Below are positions 14,254-22,168 of a DNA stretch of 23,006 nt, one piece after another. A program made the translations under genes and the position numbers. The DNA comes from Anaerovoracaceae bacterium (GTDB lineage Bacteria > Bacillota > Clostridia > Peptostreptococcales > Anaerovoracaceae). The stretch's first letter is position 1, and every line of letters starts with the position of its first letter. The DNA lies in the NCBI GenBank assembly GCA_029983755.1, contig JASBYX010000025.1, positions 1 to 23,006 on the forward strand, written 5' to 3'. Under the pieces are notes generated by a model. It was not told where the DNA came from. It worked only from the letters and a program-made list of their open reading frames with translations, and made no database searches.

Positions 14254-15906
14254 ATGGAAACAACTTTATTTTATAACGGAAAAATTTTGGTGTTTGAAGA
14301 TAAGCAGCACTCCGGAAAGACTGCATGCTCTTTTGTTGATGGAATGATTCTATCCGGAGACAAAATCCTCAAACTTGGTAAGGAAAGTGATATGAGGGAC
14401 TTCCTCAAAGCTGAAAATTTGGATTTCCGAGAGGAAAATCTGAAAGGAAAATGTGTGATACCGGGGTTTGTGGACTGTCACGAGCATCCTGTTATGCTTG
14501 CTCACACAATGGAAGAGATTTCTGCTCTGCCTCCTGATGTTTCCTCCATAGAAGACCTAGTTGAAAAAGTTAGGCTGGCAAGGGAGAGAAGAGATAATTG
14601 GATATTGGGATGGGGCTGTGACGAAGGAAAGTTCCCTGAGAAAAGGCTGCCAAACAGGTGGGACTTGGACAGGGGAGCAAAGGATGTACCCGTCTCAATA
14701 GTTCGTGCCTGCGAGCACATAAGATGCTGCAATTCATTGGCTCTTGAAATTGCCGGCATTGACGAAAATACCAAGGACCCCGAAGGGGGGCACATTGGAA
14801 GGGATGAAAATGGAGTGCCTAACGGTATTTTGTATGAGAACGCCAGAAATCTAGTTGCAGAGGTCATACCTCATCACGACCATGATGAGGAAGTGGAGCT
14901 TCTCAGAAAACTTGGGGAGCATCTCTCGGCCCAGGGGATCACGTCAATTGGGGAAATGGGAAACCTCAGCTCCAAGGACAATCACTTCATCTATTACGAT
15001 GTGGCAAAGCGAGGGTTCAAACAAAATGTCAGCCTGTTTTATATGTGGGAGTTCTACAAGGACAAAGAAGACTTCAAAATAGCTCCGGAGCATAAGGTTT
15101 TGGATCAGCAGATACATGTGGCGGGGCTTAAACTCATTGGAGATGGAAGTTTTTCCGGGCATACAGCATGGACTGATGTACCATTTTTAGGTACGGATGA
15201 GTGTGGGATATCAACTTGCAGCGATGAGCTCCTGGAGTCAGCAATCAAATTCTGTAAGGAAGAGGGTCTGCAACTGTCTTTCCATGCCATGGGCAAAAGA
15301 GCGATTGATAGGATCGTAAATAGACTGTATGAAGAAGGTCCATGGAGTATAGGAAAATCAGATTTTAACGAGCCTCCATTTGCACGAATCGAGCACGTGA
15401 CAGAACCTTCCGATGAAGACATAAGGAAGGCTGCTCAGGCTGGGATTGCCTTTGCTACACAGCCGATTTTCCTCTTCAGCGAAATCGAGAGCTATGAGAA
15501 AAACTTAGGAAAAGATAGGCTAAGGGAAACGTATCCAATACGCAAAATGCTTGATATGGGAGTCCTTGTAGGACTTTCCACGGATGCACCCGCTACCGCA
15601 TGGGCTGATCCCACAGACCCTTGGGCCAACATCAAAGGAGCGGTGACCAGAACCGCCTACAACGGAGTGGATACAGGAAAAGACCAGAGAATCACCTTGG
15701 AGGAAGCTATTTTGTTGTACACCAGGAATTCCGCAAAGATTGCAGGTTTCCAAAGGCGTGGAGCCCTGAAAGAGGGGAACTATGGGGATTTTGTTGTTCT
15801 CATGGATGATCCATTTGAAATGAAACCTGAGGACCTGGGCAGCGTGAGGACAATGAGAACTTACATCAGCGGTGAGAAAGTATTCGATAGAGAAAATATT
15901 CGATAG
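14254..15906 (+). CDS. YtcJ-like metal-dependent amidohydrolase
   Basis: 550 aa from ATG 14254, which has AGGAG six bases upstream; an in-frame TTG at 14248 abuts that site and is less likely. The protein is an amidohydrolase-3 (YtcJ) type TIM-barrel metallohydrolase. The N-terminal beta-sandwich segment leads to VIPGFVDCHEHP with the metal-binding HxH (about H76, H78). Further conserved points are LSFHAMGKRAID, ARIEHVTEPSDEDI and STDAPATAWADPTDPW, the last holding the catalytic Asp region, then a C-terminal sandwich ending in RTYISGEKVF. No signal peptide is seen, so it should be cytosolic. Members hydrolyse C-N bonds in diverse, mostly unknown substrates. Its place between fhs and folD is not standard and hints that its product, perhaps formate or a formamide-type compound, feeds one-carbon metabolism (speculative). 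Confidence 0.88.
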   Translation: METTLFYNGKILVFEDKQHSGKTACSFVDGMILSGDKILKLGKESDMRDFLKAENLDFREENLKGKCVIPGFVDCHEHPVMLAHTMEEISALPPDVSSIEDLVEKVRLARERRDNWILGWGCDEGKFPEKRLPNRWDLDRGAKDVPVSIVRACEHIRCCNSLALEIAGIDENTKDPEGGHIGRDENGVPNGILYENARNLVAEVIPHHDHDEEVELLRKLGEHLSAQGITSIGEMGNLSSKDNHFIYYDVAKRGFKQNVSLFYMWEFYKDKEDFKIAPEHKVLDQQIHVAGLKLIGDGSFSGHTAWTDVPFLGTDECGISTCSDELLESAIKFCKEEGLQLSFHAMGKRAIDRIVNRLYEEGPWSIGKSDFNEPPFARIEHVTEPSDEDIRKAAQAGIAFATQPIFLFSEIESYEKNLGKDRLRETYPIRKMLDMGVLVGLSTDAPATAWADPTDPWANIKGAVTRTAYNGVDTGKDQRITLEEAILLYTRNSAKIAGFQRRGALKEGNYGDFVVLMDDPFEMKPEDLGSVRTMRTYISGEKVFDRENIR

Positions 15907-15927
15907 AGAAGGTATTCGATATTGAAA
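15880..15927. repeat. 16-bp tandem repeat, three units, over the amidohydrolase stop codon
   Basis: Units at 15880-15895, 15896-15911 and 15912-15927 follow [GA]TATTCGATAGAGAA[AG]; the third has ATTGAAA at its end and runs directly into the AAAGGAG of folD. The stop TAG is in unit 2. Confidence 0.9.
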
Positions 15928-15938
15928 AGGAGTAAATT

Positions 15939-16802
15939 TTGAGCAAAATACTGTATGGGAAGGAAGTTGTGGCTTCCATTGAGGATGAACTGAAATCAGA
16001 GGTGAATGCCCTTAAAAATATGGGGATAACCCCCAAGCTGGCTGTTCTGAGGGTGGGGGAAAACCCCGGAGATATTGCATATGAGAATGCTGCTCTGAAA
16101 AAAGCAGAAACCCTTGGTGCTGAAGTTAAGAAGTTTACTTTGCCAGGTGAAGCGACTGAAGATAAGGTAATTGCAGCTGTTGAGGAGATTAATAATGATG
16201 ACAGCATTCATGGAGCCCTAATTTTGAGGCCGTTTCCTAAAGGCATGGATGAGGAAAAAATCCGGAACCTTTTGAACAAAGATAAAGACCTGGATGCAAT
16301 AACGGACGAGGCGTCAGCCCTTGTGTTTACCGGAAAGGCAAGGAACTACCCTTGCACGGCAAGGGCCTGCCTTGAGATACTTAAGTACAACAAAATACCT
16401 GTCTCCGGTAAAGTTGTTTTGGTTATCGGGAGATCTCTCGTAATTGGTAAGCCGGTGAGCATGCTCCTTCAAAGGGAAAATGCAACTGTAATCATGGCTC
16501 ACAGCAAAACCGATAGCAGGCAGATGAAGGGACTTTCAGACTTAGCCGATATAGTTGTGGTTGCAACGGGAAGACCGGGTACATTCACAAGGGAGTTGGC
16601 TCATGAAGGTCAGACTATAATCGATGTAGGCATGAATCGAAACAGTGAGGGAAAATTGGTGGGAGACGTGGACTTCGAAGGTGTTTCAAAGGTTGTTGAT
16701 GCCATAACTCCTGTTCCCGGTGGAGTTGGAAGTGTGACCACTGCAGTTTTATTTAAACAGCTTGTTGAGGCTGCGAGAAAGGTGGCAGGTTTAAGTGAGT
16801 GA
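15939..16802 (+). CDS. folD: FolD-type methylene-THF dehydrogenase (cyclohydrolase activity uncertain)
   Basis: 287 aa from TTG 15939, set by AAAGGAG six bases upstream. FolD normally oxidises 5,10-methylene-THF to methenyl-THF and hydrolyses that to 10-formyl-THF. The dinucleotide site is clear (GRSLVIGKPVSMLL, 164-177; AHSKT) and PGGVGSVTTAVL (260-271) closes the folate pocket. Two residues of the cyclohydrolase triad differ. The YxxxK lysine is Ala52 (Y48 is present and a Lys is at 54), and the Gln of VQLPLP is replaced in LILRPFP (91-100 region). The third, an Asp in KDLDAIT (D119), is kept. I recall a clostridial FolD subgroup with the same SYExxAxK pattern, which may be dehydrogenase-only. 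It overlaps the malic enzyme gene by 8 bp and sits downstream of fhs, the adjacent pathway step. Confidence 0.92.
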   Translation: MSKILYGKEVVASIEDELKSEVNALKNMGITPKLAVLRVGENPGDIAYENAALKKAETLGAEVKKFTLPGEATEDKVIAAVEEINNDDSIHGALILRPFPKGMDEEKIRNLLNKDKDLDAITDEASALVFTGKARNYPCTARACLEILKYNKIPVSGKVVLVIGRSLVIGKPVSMLLQRENATVIMAHSKTDSRQMKGLSDLADIVVVATGRPGTFTRELAHEGQTIIDVGMNRNSEGKLVGDVDFEGVSKVVDAITPVPGGVGSVTTAVLFKQLVEAARKVAGLSE

Positions 16803-18006
16803 AAAAAATAATTTCAAAGAACTAGCTCTTGAAAAGCATGCTATGTGGAAGGGTAAACTGTCAATTGAGAGCAAAGCCCCAATAACTAATAAGGAGGAGC
16901 TTGCCCTTGCATATACACCTGGAGTTGCTGAACCATGTAAAGAAATACAGAAGGATGTGGAGCTTGCGTATAAATATACAGGTAAAGGAAATCTGGTTGC
17001 CGTTATAACTGACGGAAGCGCCGTCCTTGGTCTTGGGAACATTGGGCCGGCTGCCGGGATGCCAGTTATGGAGGGGAAATGTGCTCTTTTCAAAACCTTC
17101 GCAGACATCGATGCAATTCCCATCTGTGTTGACAGTTACGATATTGAAGAAATCGTGGACACAATTTATAGAATTTCCAAATCATTTGGGGGAATTAATC
17201 TGGAAGATATTTCTGCCCCCAGGTGTTTTGAAATTGAGAGACGTTTGATAGAAATGTGTGACATTCCTGTTTTTCACGATGATCAGCACGGCACTGCAAT
17301 TATCGCTGGATCGGGAATAATTAACGCCCTGAAATATACCCATAGGCCGGGATTAGGGTCGTTTGGGAACAAAATCGTAATAAATGGTGCAGGTGCGGCG
17401 GGAATTTCAATAGCAAGGATGATTCTGAAATTAGGGCTTGGAGACGTTATTCTCTGCGATAGGGAAGGAGTCATCTATGAGGGTGCAATTTACAACAACT
17501 CTGAGCAGAAAAAGATGGCAAAAGTAACCAACCGTTCAATGATAAAGGGAGATTTGAATGATGCTCTAAAGGATGCGGACGTTTTCGTTGGTGTGTCAGG
17601 CCCCGGACTTCTATCAGAAGAAATGATTAAGACCATGGCGAAAGACCCTATAATCTTTGCAATGGCAAATCCTGAGCCGGAGATTTATCCCGACAAAGCT
17701 ATTAATGCCGGTGCAGCGGTTGTGGGGACAGGAAGATCAGATTTTCCAAATCAGGTGAACAACGTTCTGGCATTTCCGGGAATTTTCAGAGGTGCACTGA
17801 ATTGTCGTGCAGATAAGATTACGGAAGAGATGAAGGAGGCAGCAGCCATTGCAATTGCAGAGGTAATCCCTGAATCAGAGCTTAGGTCAGATTACGTCCT
17901 ACCTGATCCATTCAATCCTGAGGTTGTAAAGAAAGTTGCCAAGGCTGTGGAGGTTGCCTATATCAAAGGCGAGGAATCCCAAAACCTTGGAGGAAGTCGT
18001 GGATAA
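16795..18006 (+). CDS. NAD(P)-dependent malic enzyme
   Basis: 403 aa from GTG 16795, with AAAGGTGG about ten bases upstream. Malic enzyme converts malate to pyruvate and CO2 with reduction of NAD(P)+. Conserved sites are the Tyr in YTPGVAEP (Y40), the Lys in EGKCALFK (K95), metal ligands in EDISAPRCFE (E137, D138) and FHDDQHGTA (D162, D163), and the Rossmann NGAGAAGISIA (197-207). It is the short bacterial form without a phosphotransacetylase domain. Cofactor preference cannot be read with confidence. It overlaps folD at its start and fumarase at its end, each by 8 bp with the same GTGnnT[AG]A layout. With fumarase it makes a fumarate-malate-pyruvate route that yields reducing power for anaplerotic or biosynthetic use. 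Confidence 0.94.
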   Translation: MSEKNNFKELALEKHAMWKGKLSIESKAPITNKEELALAYTPGVAEPCKEIQKDVELAYKYTGKGNLVAVITDGSAVLGLGNIGPAAGMPVMEGKCALFKTFADIDAIPICVDSYDIEEIVDTIYRISKSFGGINLEDISAPRCFEIERRLIEMCDIPVFHDDQHGTAIIAGSGIINALKYTHRPGLGSFGNKIVINGAGAAGISIARMILKLGLGDVILCDREGVIYEGAIYNNSEQKKMAKVTNRSMIKGDLNDALKDADVFVGVSGPGLLSEEMIKTMAKDPIIFAMANPEPEIYPDKAINAGAAVVGTGRSDFPNQVNNVLAFPGIFRGALNCRADKITEEMKEAAAIAIAEVIPESELRSDYVLPDPFNPEVVKKVAKAVEVAYIKGEESQNLGGSRG

Positions 18007-19405
18007 TATGAAAAACGATAATTTTAAAGAGAAATATAGAATAGAGCATGATACGATTGGGGAAATCAAGGTCCCGGCAGACAAGTACTGGGGCGCTCAG
18101 ACCCAGAGGAGCCTTGAAAATTTCAAAATCGGCACATACAAGATGCCACAAGAAATCATTCAAGCTTTTGCGTATCTCAAGAAGGCTGCAGCCATTGCAA
18201 ACACAAAACACCGGGTTCTTAAGGATGTCCACTGCGATGTTATTTCTACGGTTTGCGATGAGATTTTAAGTGGGAAACTTGATGGGAATTTTCCGTTAGT
18301 TATCTTTCAGACCGGGAGCGGAACCCAAACCAATATGAATTTCAATGAGGTGATTGCAAATAGGGGAAATGAAATTCTAAAGGGTGATCCCATACATCCC
18401 AATGATCATGTGAACAAGTCCCAGAGTTCCAATGATACCTTTCCCACAGCCATGCACATTGCTGCCACAATTGCTGTTGCGGACAAACTGCTCCTTGCTG
18501 CTTCAATGCTTAGAGACTCCCTCTTACAAAAAGAAAAAGATTATATGGGAATAGTAAAGACAGGTAGAACACATCTTCAAGATGCTGCACCCCTTACCCT
18601 AGGTCAAGAAATTAGCGGATGGAGATCCATGCTTGATCATAACATAAATTTCATCGAAAAAAACCTCCGAGAAATTTCAGAAATTGCTCTAGGGGGAACA
18701 GCAGTTGGAACAGGACTGAACGCACCCACGGGCTTTGACGAAACCGTTGCAAAAGAAATAACCCGTCTCACAGGCCATTGTTTTGTGCCGGCTGAAAATA
18801 AATTCTATGCTCTAACCTCAAAGGGGGGACTGGTTCTTATGCATGGGGCAATAAAGGCATTGGCGGCGGATCTTTTGAAAATCGCCAACGATGTGAGATG
18901 GTTGGCATCGGGCCCAAGATGCGGAATAGGGGAAATTACAATTCCGGAAAACGAACCGGGAAGCTCCATAATGCCGGGGAAGGTGAATCCTACCCAGTGT
19001 GAAGCCCTTTCCATGGTGTGTCTACAGGTTATGGGAAACGATGGAACAATTGGAATGGCAGCCTCACAGGGAAACTTCCAGTTAAATGTTTATATGCCTC
19101 TCATAATCCACAATTTCTTGGAATCAGCCAGACTTCTGACGGATGGGATGAATTCCTTCAGGGTTCACTGTGTGGATGGAATCCAGCCTAACTTGGAAAG
19201 GATAAAGGAAAATCTCGATAAATCTTTGATGCTGGTCACAGCTCTGAATCCAATGATAGGTTATGAGGCGGCAGCGAAAATAGCAAAAAAAGCCCATGCC
19301 GAGGGGAAAACCTTGAAGGCTGTAGCCCTAGAACTGGGTCTTGTAACCGAAGCCGAATTCGACGAAGTTGTTGACCCCGGCAAAATGGTCGGAAGAGCAA
19401 AATAG
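17999..19405 (+). CDS. fumC: Class II fumarase
   Basis: 468 aa from GTG 17999, with GGAGGA four to five bases upstream and the same 8-bp overlap geometry as the two preceding junctions; ATG 18008 (465 aa) is the alternative. Class II fumarase, an oxygen-stable homotetramer, interconverts fumarate and malate. Numbered from the ATG, the catalytic His is H189 in TGRTHLQDA and the mobile-loop signature GSSIMPGKVNP (318-328) contains the catalytic Ser. QTGSGTQTNMNFNEV and SQSSNDTFPTAMH are also fully conserved. The match to fumarase rather than aspartase or argininosuccinate lyase rests on these motifs and length. Last gene of the fhs-to-fumC run; a long terminator follows. Confidence 0.95.
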   Translation: MDNMKNDNFKEKYRIEHDTIGEIKVPADKYWGAQTQRSLENFKIGTYKMPQEIIQAFAYLKKAAAIANTKHRVLKDVHCDVISTVCDEILSGKLDGNFPLVIFQTGSGTQTNMNFNEVIANRGNEILKGDPIHPNDHVNKSQSSNDTFPTAMHIAATIAVADKLLLAASMLRDSLLQKEKDYMGIVKTGRTHLQDAAPLTLGQEISGWRSMLDHNINFIEKNLREISEIALGGTAVGTGLNAPTGFDETVAKEITRLTGHCFVPAENKFYALTSKGGLVLMHGAIKALAADLLKIANDVRWLASGPRCGIGEITIPENEPGSSIMPGKVNPTQCEALSMVCLQVMGNDGTIGMAASQGNFQLNVYMPLIIHNFLESARLLTDGMNSFRVHCVDGIQPNLERIKENLDKSLMLVTALNPMIGYEAAAKIAKKAHAEGKTLKAVALELGLVTEAEFDEVVDPGKMVGRAK

Positions 19406-19493
19406 TAGGAAGAATGTAACAGAATGATACCCACCCACGGTCGGAAGAACGTAAAAAAATCTCCCTTCAGGAGGAATAAATTAACTCAAAAAT

Positions 19494-19560
19494 ATCCCCA
19501 TAGGAAAGGATCAAGAAAGTATCAGGAAAGGATCCGCTTCCCTATGGGGATTTGTTTTTT
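19494..19560. terminator. Long bidirectional terminator between fumC and the GTPase gene
   Basis: ATCCCCATAGGAAAGGATC (from 19494) pairs with GATCCGCTTCCCTATGGGGAT (to 19551) with small bulges, followed by TTTGTTTTTT. The loop side carries AGGAAAGGATC twice (19502-19512, 19524-19534). The T-run is on the plus strand, serving fumC; the A-rich other flank makes minus-strand use possible too. Confidence 0.88.
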
Positions 19561-20785
19561 ACTTATCGGATTTCTTCAAATGTCTGAAGAGGGATTTGGT
19601 CTTTCGCATAGGCAAATCAGAAATGAAATGGGCAACTGCCGCTTTCACAATCGCAGTGGTTCCTGTGGCCGCAATGGTTGAGCTTATGGCAGATCCTGCA
19701 AATGGGATCAGGTTAGCAAGTTTTGAAACCTGCTGAGCTATTGTTCTAAGAGCAAAACCTGCAGCCGTAACGCCGCCCAAACTCAAAATAAATTCAAATG
19801 CAGTCTTGATATTGATATCTCGTCCGCTGAGCCTTGCAATGAGCCCAACCATGAAGGATTGCAGTATCAATAGTACATAAAGGTCCGCAACAGGAATTGG
19901 TGTGAGTGCAACCACAGCCGCAAGCCCTGAAAACAACTTAACGATCCTGTTTGCAACGCTCGCCATTACCTCGGAAAGCCTGAATGTCATCCTGAATCCC
20001 ATCTGAGCATCAGGATCCTTCATGGAATTCTCAAGAATTTTTCGGAACTCGCTCATATTGTAGAGGCTCAGAGAAGAAACAGCAACAATTTCGTCCACAA
20101 CATCCCCGTGGGCCAAAATCCCGCTTCTGTAATGGCTGATGGCGTCTCTGAGATGATTCCTGTTAATGTCAACGGTCAGGGCAACCTTTCTGCCTTCCTC
20201 CCCGGCATTCATGAGAACCTCATAATCTTCCTCGCTGGCATCGTCAGCCTTACCTATTACCACTATGACAGGGAGCCTTTCAAGTCCCCTTGAAGCAAAA
20301 GCGTTTCTAAGTTCAGCGAAGAATCTAAGCTGAGAATCTATGTCAACACGTTTGGTACTGTCCAGGAGCAAAATACCTGCGTCCGGTTTGAAGTTTACGA
20401 TTTGAGTGACTTTTTGCTCGCTTCCGGAGGGTAGCGTTTCAAATACTTCAAGTTCAGTTTCTCCACCTTTTTTACATGCATAAACATCAATGTCCTTATG
20501 AGTCTTGTCTGCGGTAGGGGCAACCCTTGCTCCACAGATTGCATTGACCAGTGCACTTTTACCTACACCTTCCTCTCCTGCAATAAGAAGCCTGGGAGGT
20601 CTTTGGGTGCTAATTGAGTTCATCAATTCGTCAAGTTCCTTGTCCTGTCCAAGGTGCTTCTTAAGCATTTTCTTAGTGGAAGAAGGTATGAAGAATGGAA
20701 GGTCATCCAGCATATCCTCAAATTTATTATAGTAATTACGAACGTTTTCCAGTCTTTCCAGTACTACTCTCTTGTCGTCTTTCAT
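19559..20785 (-). CDS. Membrane-associated Era-like GTPase with DUF697-type C-terminus
   Basis: 408 aa; AGGAGG precedes ATG 20785. The N-terminal GTPase domain shows a P-loop GEEGVGKS (70-77) and a G4-like GKAD (178-181, where Asn is usual). The G3 motif, normally DxxG/DTPG, is apparently degenerate: the aligned stretch reads VFETLPSG (about 114-121). A helical linker leads to a hydrophobic C-terminal half (about 265-390) rich in Ala, Gly, Ile and Leu with several possible membrane segments, resembling DUF697/YcjF-type proteins. A basic tail (RKTKSLFRHLKKSDK) ends the protein. Members are poorly characterised and have been linked to envelope or stress functions; I cannot assign a role. It is transcribed convergently to fumC and stands alone. 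Confidence 0.78.
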   Translation of the reverse strand: MKDDKRVVLERLENVRNYYNKFEDMLDDLPFFIPSSTKKMLKKHLGQDKELDELMNSISTQRPPRLLIAGEEGVGKSALVNAICGARVAPTADKTHKDIDVYACKKGGETELEVFETLPSGSEQKVTQIVNFKPDAGILLLDSTKRVDIDSQLRFFAELRNAFASRGLERLPVIVVIGKADDASEEDYEVLMNAGEEGRKVALTVDINRNHLRDAISHYRSGILAHGDVVDEIVAVSSLSLYNMSEFRKILENSMKDPDAQMGFRMTFRLSEVMASVANRIVKLFSGLAAVVALTPIPVADLYVLLILQSFMVGLIARLSGRDINIKTAFEFILSLGGVTAAGFALRTIAQQVSKLANLIPFAGSAISSTIAATGTTAIVKAAVAHFISDLPMRKTKSLFRHLKKSDK

Positions 20786-20958
20786 AATTTTCCTCCTGAA
20801 ACGTTTTCAAATTCTCTAATTTTAATTTCTTCATTTGTATGCTTACAATTTTATATGAAGCTTCAATATCTTTTATACTAATAGACAACTTATCAAAACC
20901 TATATTTGTATATTTATAATTTTACCCCAAAATTGGGCCTAAATTCAATATAGTTCTG

Positions 20959-21948
20959 TTATTTATATAATTTTGCTATTTCCGAAACGTGATCCTTCAT
21001 TAGTTTTACAGCGATTTCAGGACCCACAATCCTAACACTTTTTCCAAGCCCAAAGACCCAGCCAAGAAATTGCTTGCTCAGGCAGACATCAACGGAAATT
21101 CTGAAACTCCCGTCACAGGATGGAGCCACAAAGACATCTGTGCCGAACCTATCAATCATAGTCCCGATCATATCGTTATCACATTCCAAAATAACTTTTA
21201 TCATTTCGCCACCGTACATTCCAAAGATCCCCTTAGAATATCCGGGTAGAGATTTACAATCGAATCTATCACATCCTGTTCTTTCGGTGTCTGTGACTGA
21301 TAAGTTCTTGATCTTGTCAACTCTGAAATGCTTGATTCTGTCGGATTCCTCCTCAAAAGCGATAAGGTAGTAGTTCTCATCATCCCAGAGAAGTGCTATT
21401 GGGCTAACAAAATATTTTTCTCCGTTTCGCCGTGATTCCAGTTCCTTATCTATATTCCATCTGTAATAGTTGAATTCTATTTGGCGGTTTTGATTTATCG
21501 CAGCATGGATAAGGTCCACGCTGTAGAAAATGCTCTCATTCATCGTCTTAACCCTGCCTGGGAGAATCACCAGGCGGTGCAGCTGTTTTGCTTGATAAAC
21601 GCTGGTAAGCCCTTCAATCTTTTTAATCAGCTCCCTTGACTTCTTTTCGGTTATGAACTTAGAACCCTGAACCGCATCCACCAGGAGCTTGAGTTCAGCA
21701 ATTTGAAAGTCCCTCGAAAGCATTCGATAACCTCTGTGCCTGCCGTCCTTCACCATATCGATGTCAAGGTCAAAGTTCTGCAGTTCCAAAATATCCTCAT
21801 ATAGTGTCTTTCGATTGGCACTTATGCCGCATTCATCAAGCTTATCGATTAATTCGTTGATGGAAAGGTCATGGTCCTCATCGGTTTCCCGAAAAAATAT
21901 CTCTGCAAGATAGAGGAGCTTCGCCTTCTGTCCGGCCTGTTTTGCCAT
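20959..21948 (-). CDS. WYL-domain transcriptional regulator (YafY type)
   Basis: 329 aa; GGAGGTG lies just before ATG 21948. An N-terminal winged helix-turn-helix (about 1-75, with SANRKTLYEDILELQNF as recognition region) is followed by a WYL domain (about 140-230; VSPIALLWDDENYYLIAF, HFRVDKI) and a C-terminal extension (WCX-like; about 235-329). Proteins of this layout are ligand-responsive regulators; WYL domains are thought to bind nucleotides or nucleic acid, and they often control CRISPR, DNA-damage and anti-phage genes. Here it is divergent from the HIRAN-cas2 pair with a shared 220-bp upstream region, so it is the obvious candidate regulator of that pair (inference). Confidence 0.88.
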   Translation of the reverse strand: MAKQAGQKAKLLYLAEIFFRETDEDHDLSINELIDKLDECGISANRKTLYEDILELQNFDLDIDMVKDGRHRGYRMLSRDFQIAELKLLVDAVQGSKFITEKKSRELIKKIEGLTSVYQAKQLHRLVILPGRVKTMNESIFYSVDLIHAAINQNRQIEFNYYRWNIDKELESRRNGEKYFVSPIALLWDDENYYLIAFEEESDRIKHFRVDKIKNLSVTDTERTGCDRFDCKSLPGYSKGIFGMYGGEMIKVILECDNDMIGTMIDRFGTDVFVAPSCDGSFRISVDVCLSKQFLGWVFGLGKSVRIVGPEIAVKLMKDHVSEIAKLYK

Positions 21949-21978
21949 ATTACACCTCCGAAATCAGTATTTTTTCAT

Positions 21979-21987
21979 ATTATATCA
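21979..21987 (-). promoter_or_regulatory. Extended -10 promoter of the WYL gene
   Basis: TGATATAAT on the minus strand, about 30 bp before the start codon; no clear -35 box. Confidence 0.5.
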
Positions 21988-22038
21988 TAATTTTTCAACA
22001 AAACACTAGTCAGAGGGAAAATTTTTGGACACAATTGT

Positions 22039-22047
22039 TGGTATAAT
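22039..22047 (+). promoter_or_regulatory. Extended -10 promoter of the HIRAN-cas2 unit
   Basis: TGGTATAAT, a TGn-extended -10 box. Transcription from about 22054 would make a ~115-nt leader that contains the whole 13-bp repeat block. No -35 consensus at the expected distance, as at the other extended -10 sites in this window. Confidence 0.5.
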
Positions 22048-22070
22048 ACAGTCAAAGAAAAGAATAGAGG

Positions 22071-22148
22071 GCGCTAAAGCAAGTCGCTAGAGTGTATTGC
22101 CAAAGTGCAATGTTAAATCAAATCGCTAGATTGTGGCGCTAAAGAGCA
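22071..22148. repeat. 13-bp tandem repeat, six degenerate units, in the HIRAN-cas2 leader
   Basis: Units of 13 bp begin at 22071, 22084, 22097, 22110, 22123 and 22136: GCGCTAAAGCAAG, TCGCTAGAGTGTA, TTGCCAAAGTGCA, ATGTTAAATCAAA, TCGCTAGATTGTG, GCGCTAAAGAGCA. Unit 2 and unit 5 are nearly identical, as are 1 and 6, giving 39- and 65-bp spaced direct repeats. Short hairpins such as ATTGC-caaagt-GCAAT can form. Confidence 0.8.
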
Positions 22149-22168
22149 ATGTATGGGGAGGGTTTAAA

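Noticed and set aside
19388..19450. GTCGGAAG copies after fumC (19388, 19405, 19440) as a tandem repeat
   Set aside because: Spacing is 17 then 35 bp and units diverge, so it is suggestive only and was not listed as a repeat feature.
20797..20809. TGAAACGTTTTCA upstream of the GTPase gene as a CcpA cre site
   Set aside because: Length is 13 rather than 14 and the symmetric positions do not fit the cre consensus; it may be chance.
22133..22168. GTG start adding 12 residues to the HIRAN protein
   Set aside because: It lies inside the 13-bp repeat block with no ribosome site, whereas ATG 22169 follows GGGGAGGG.
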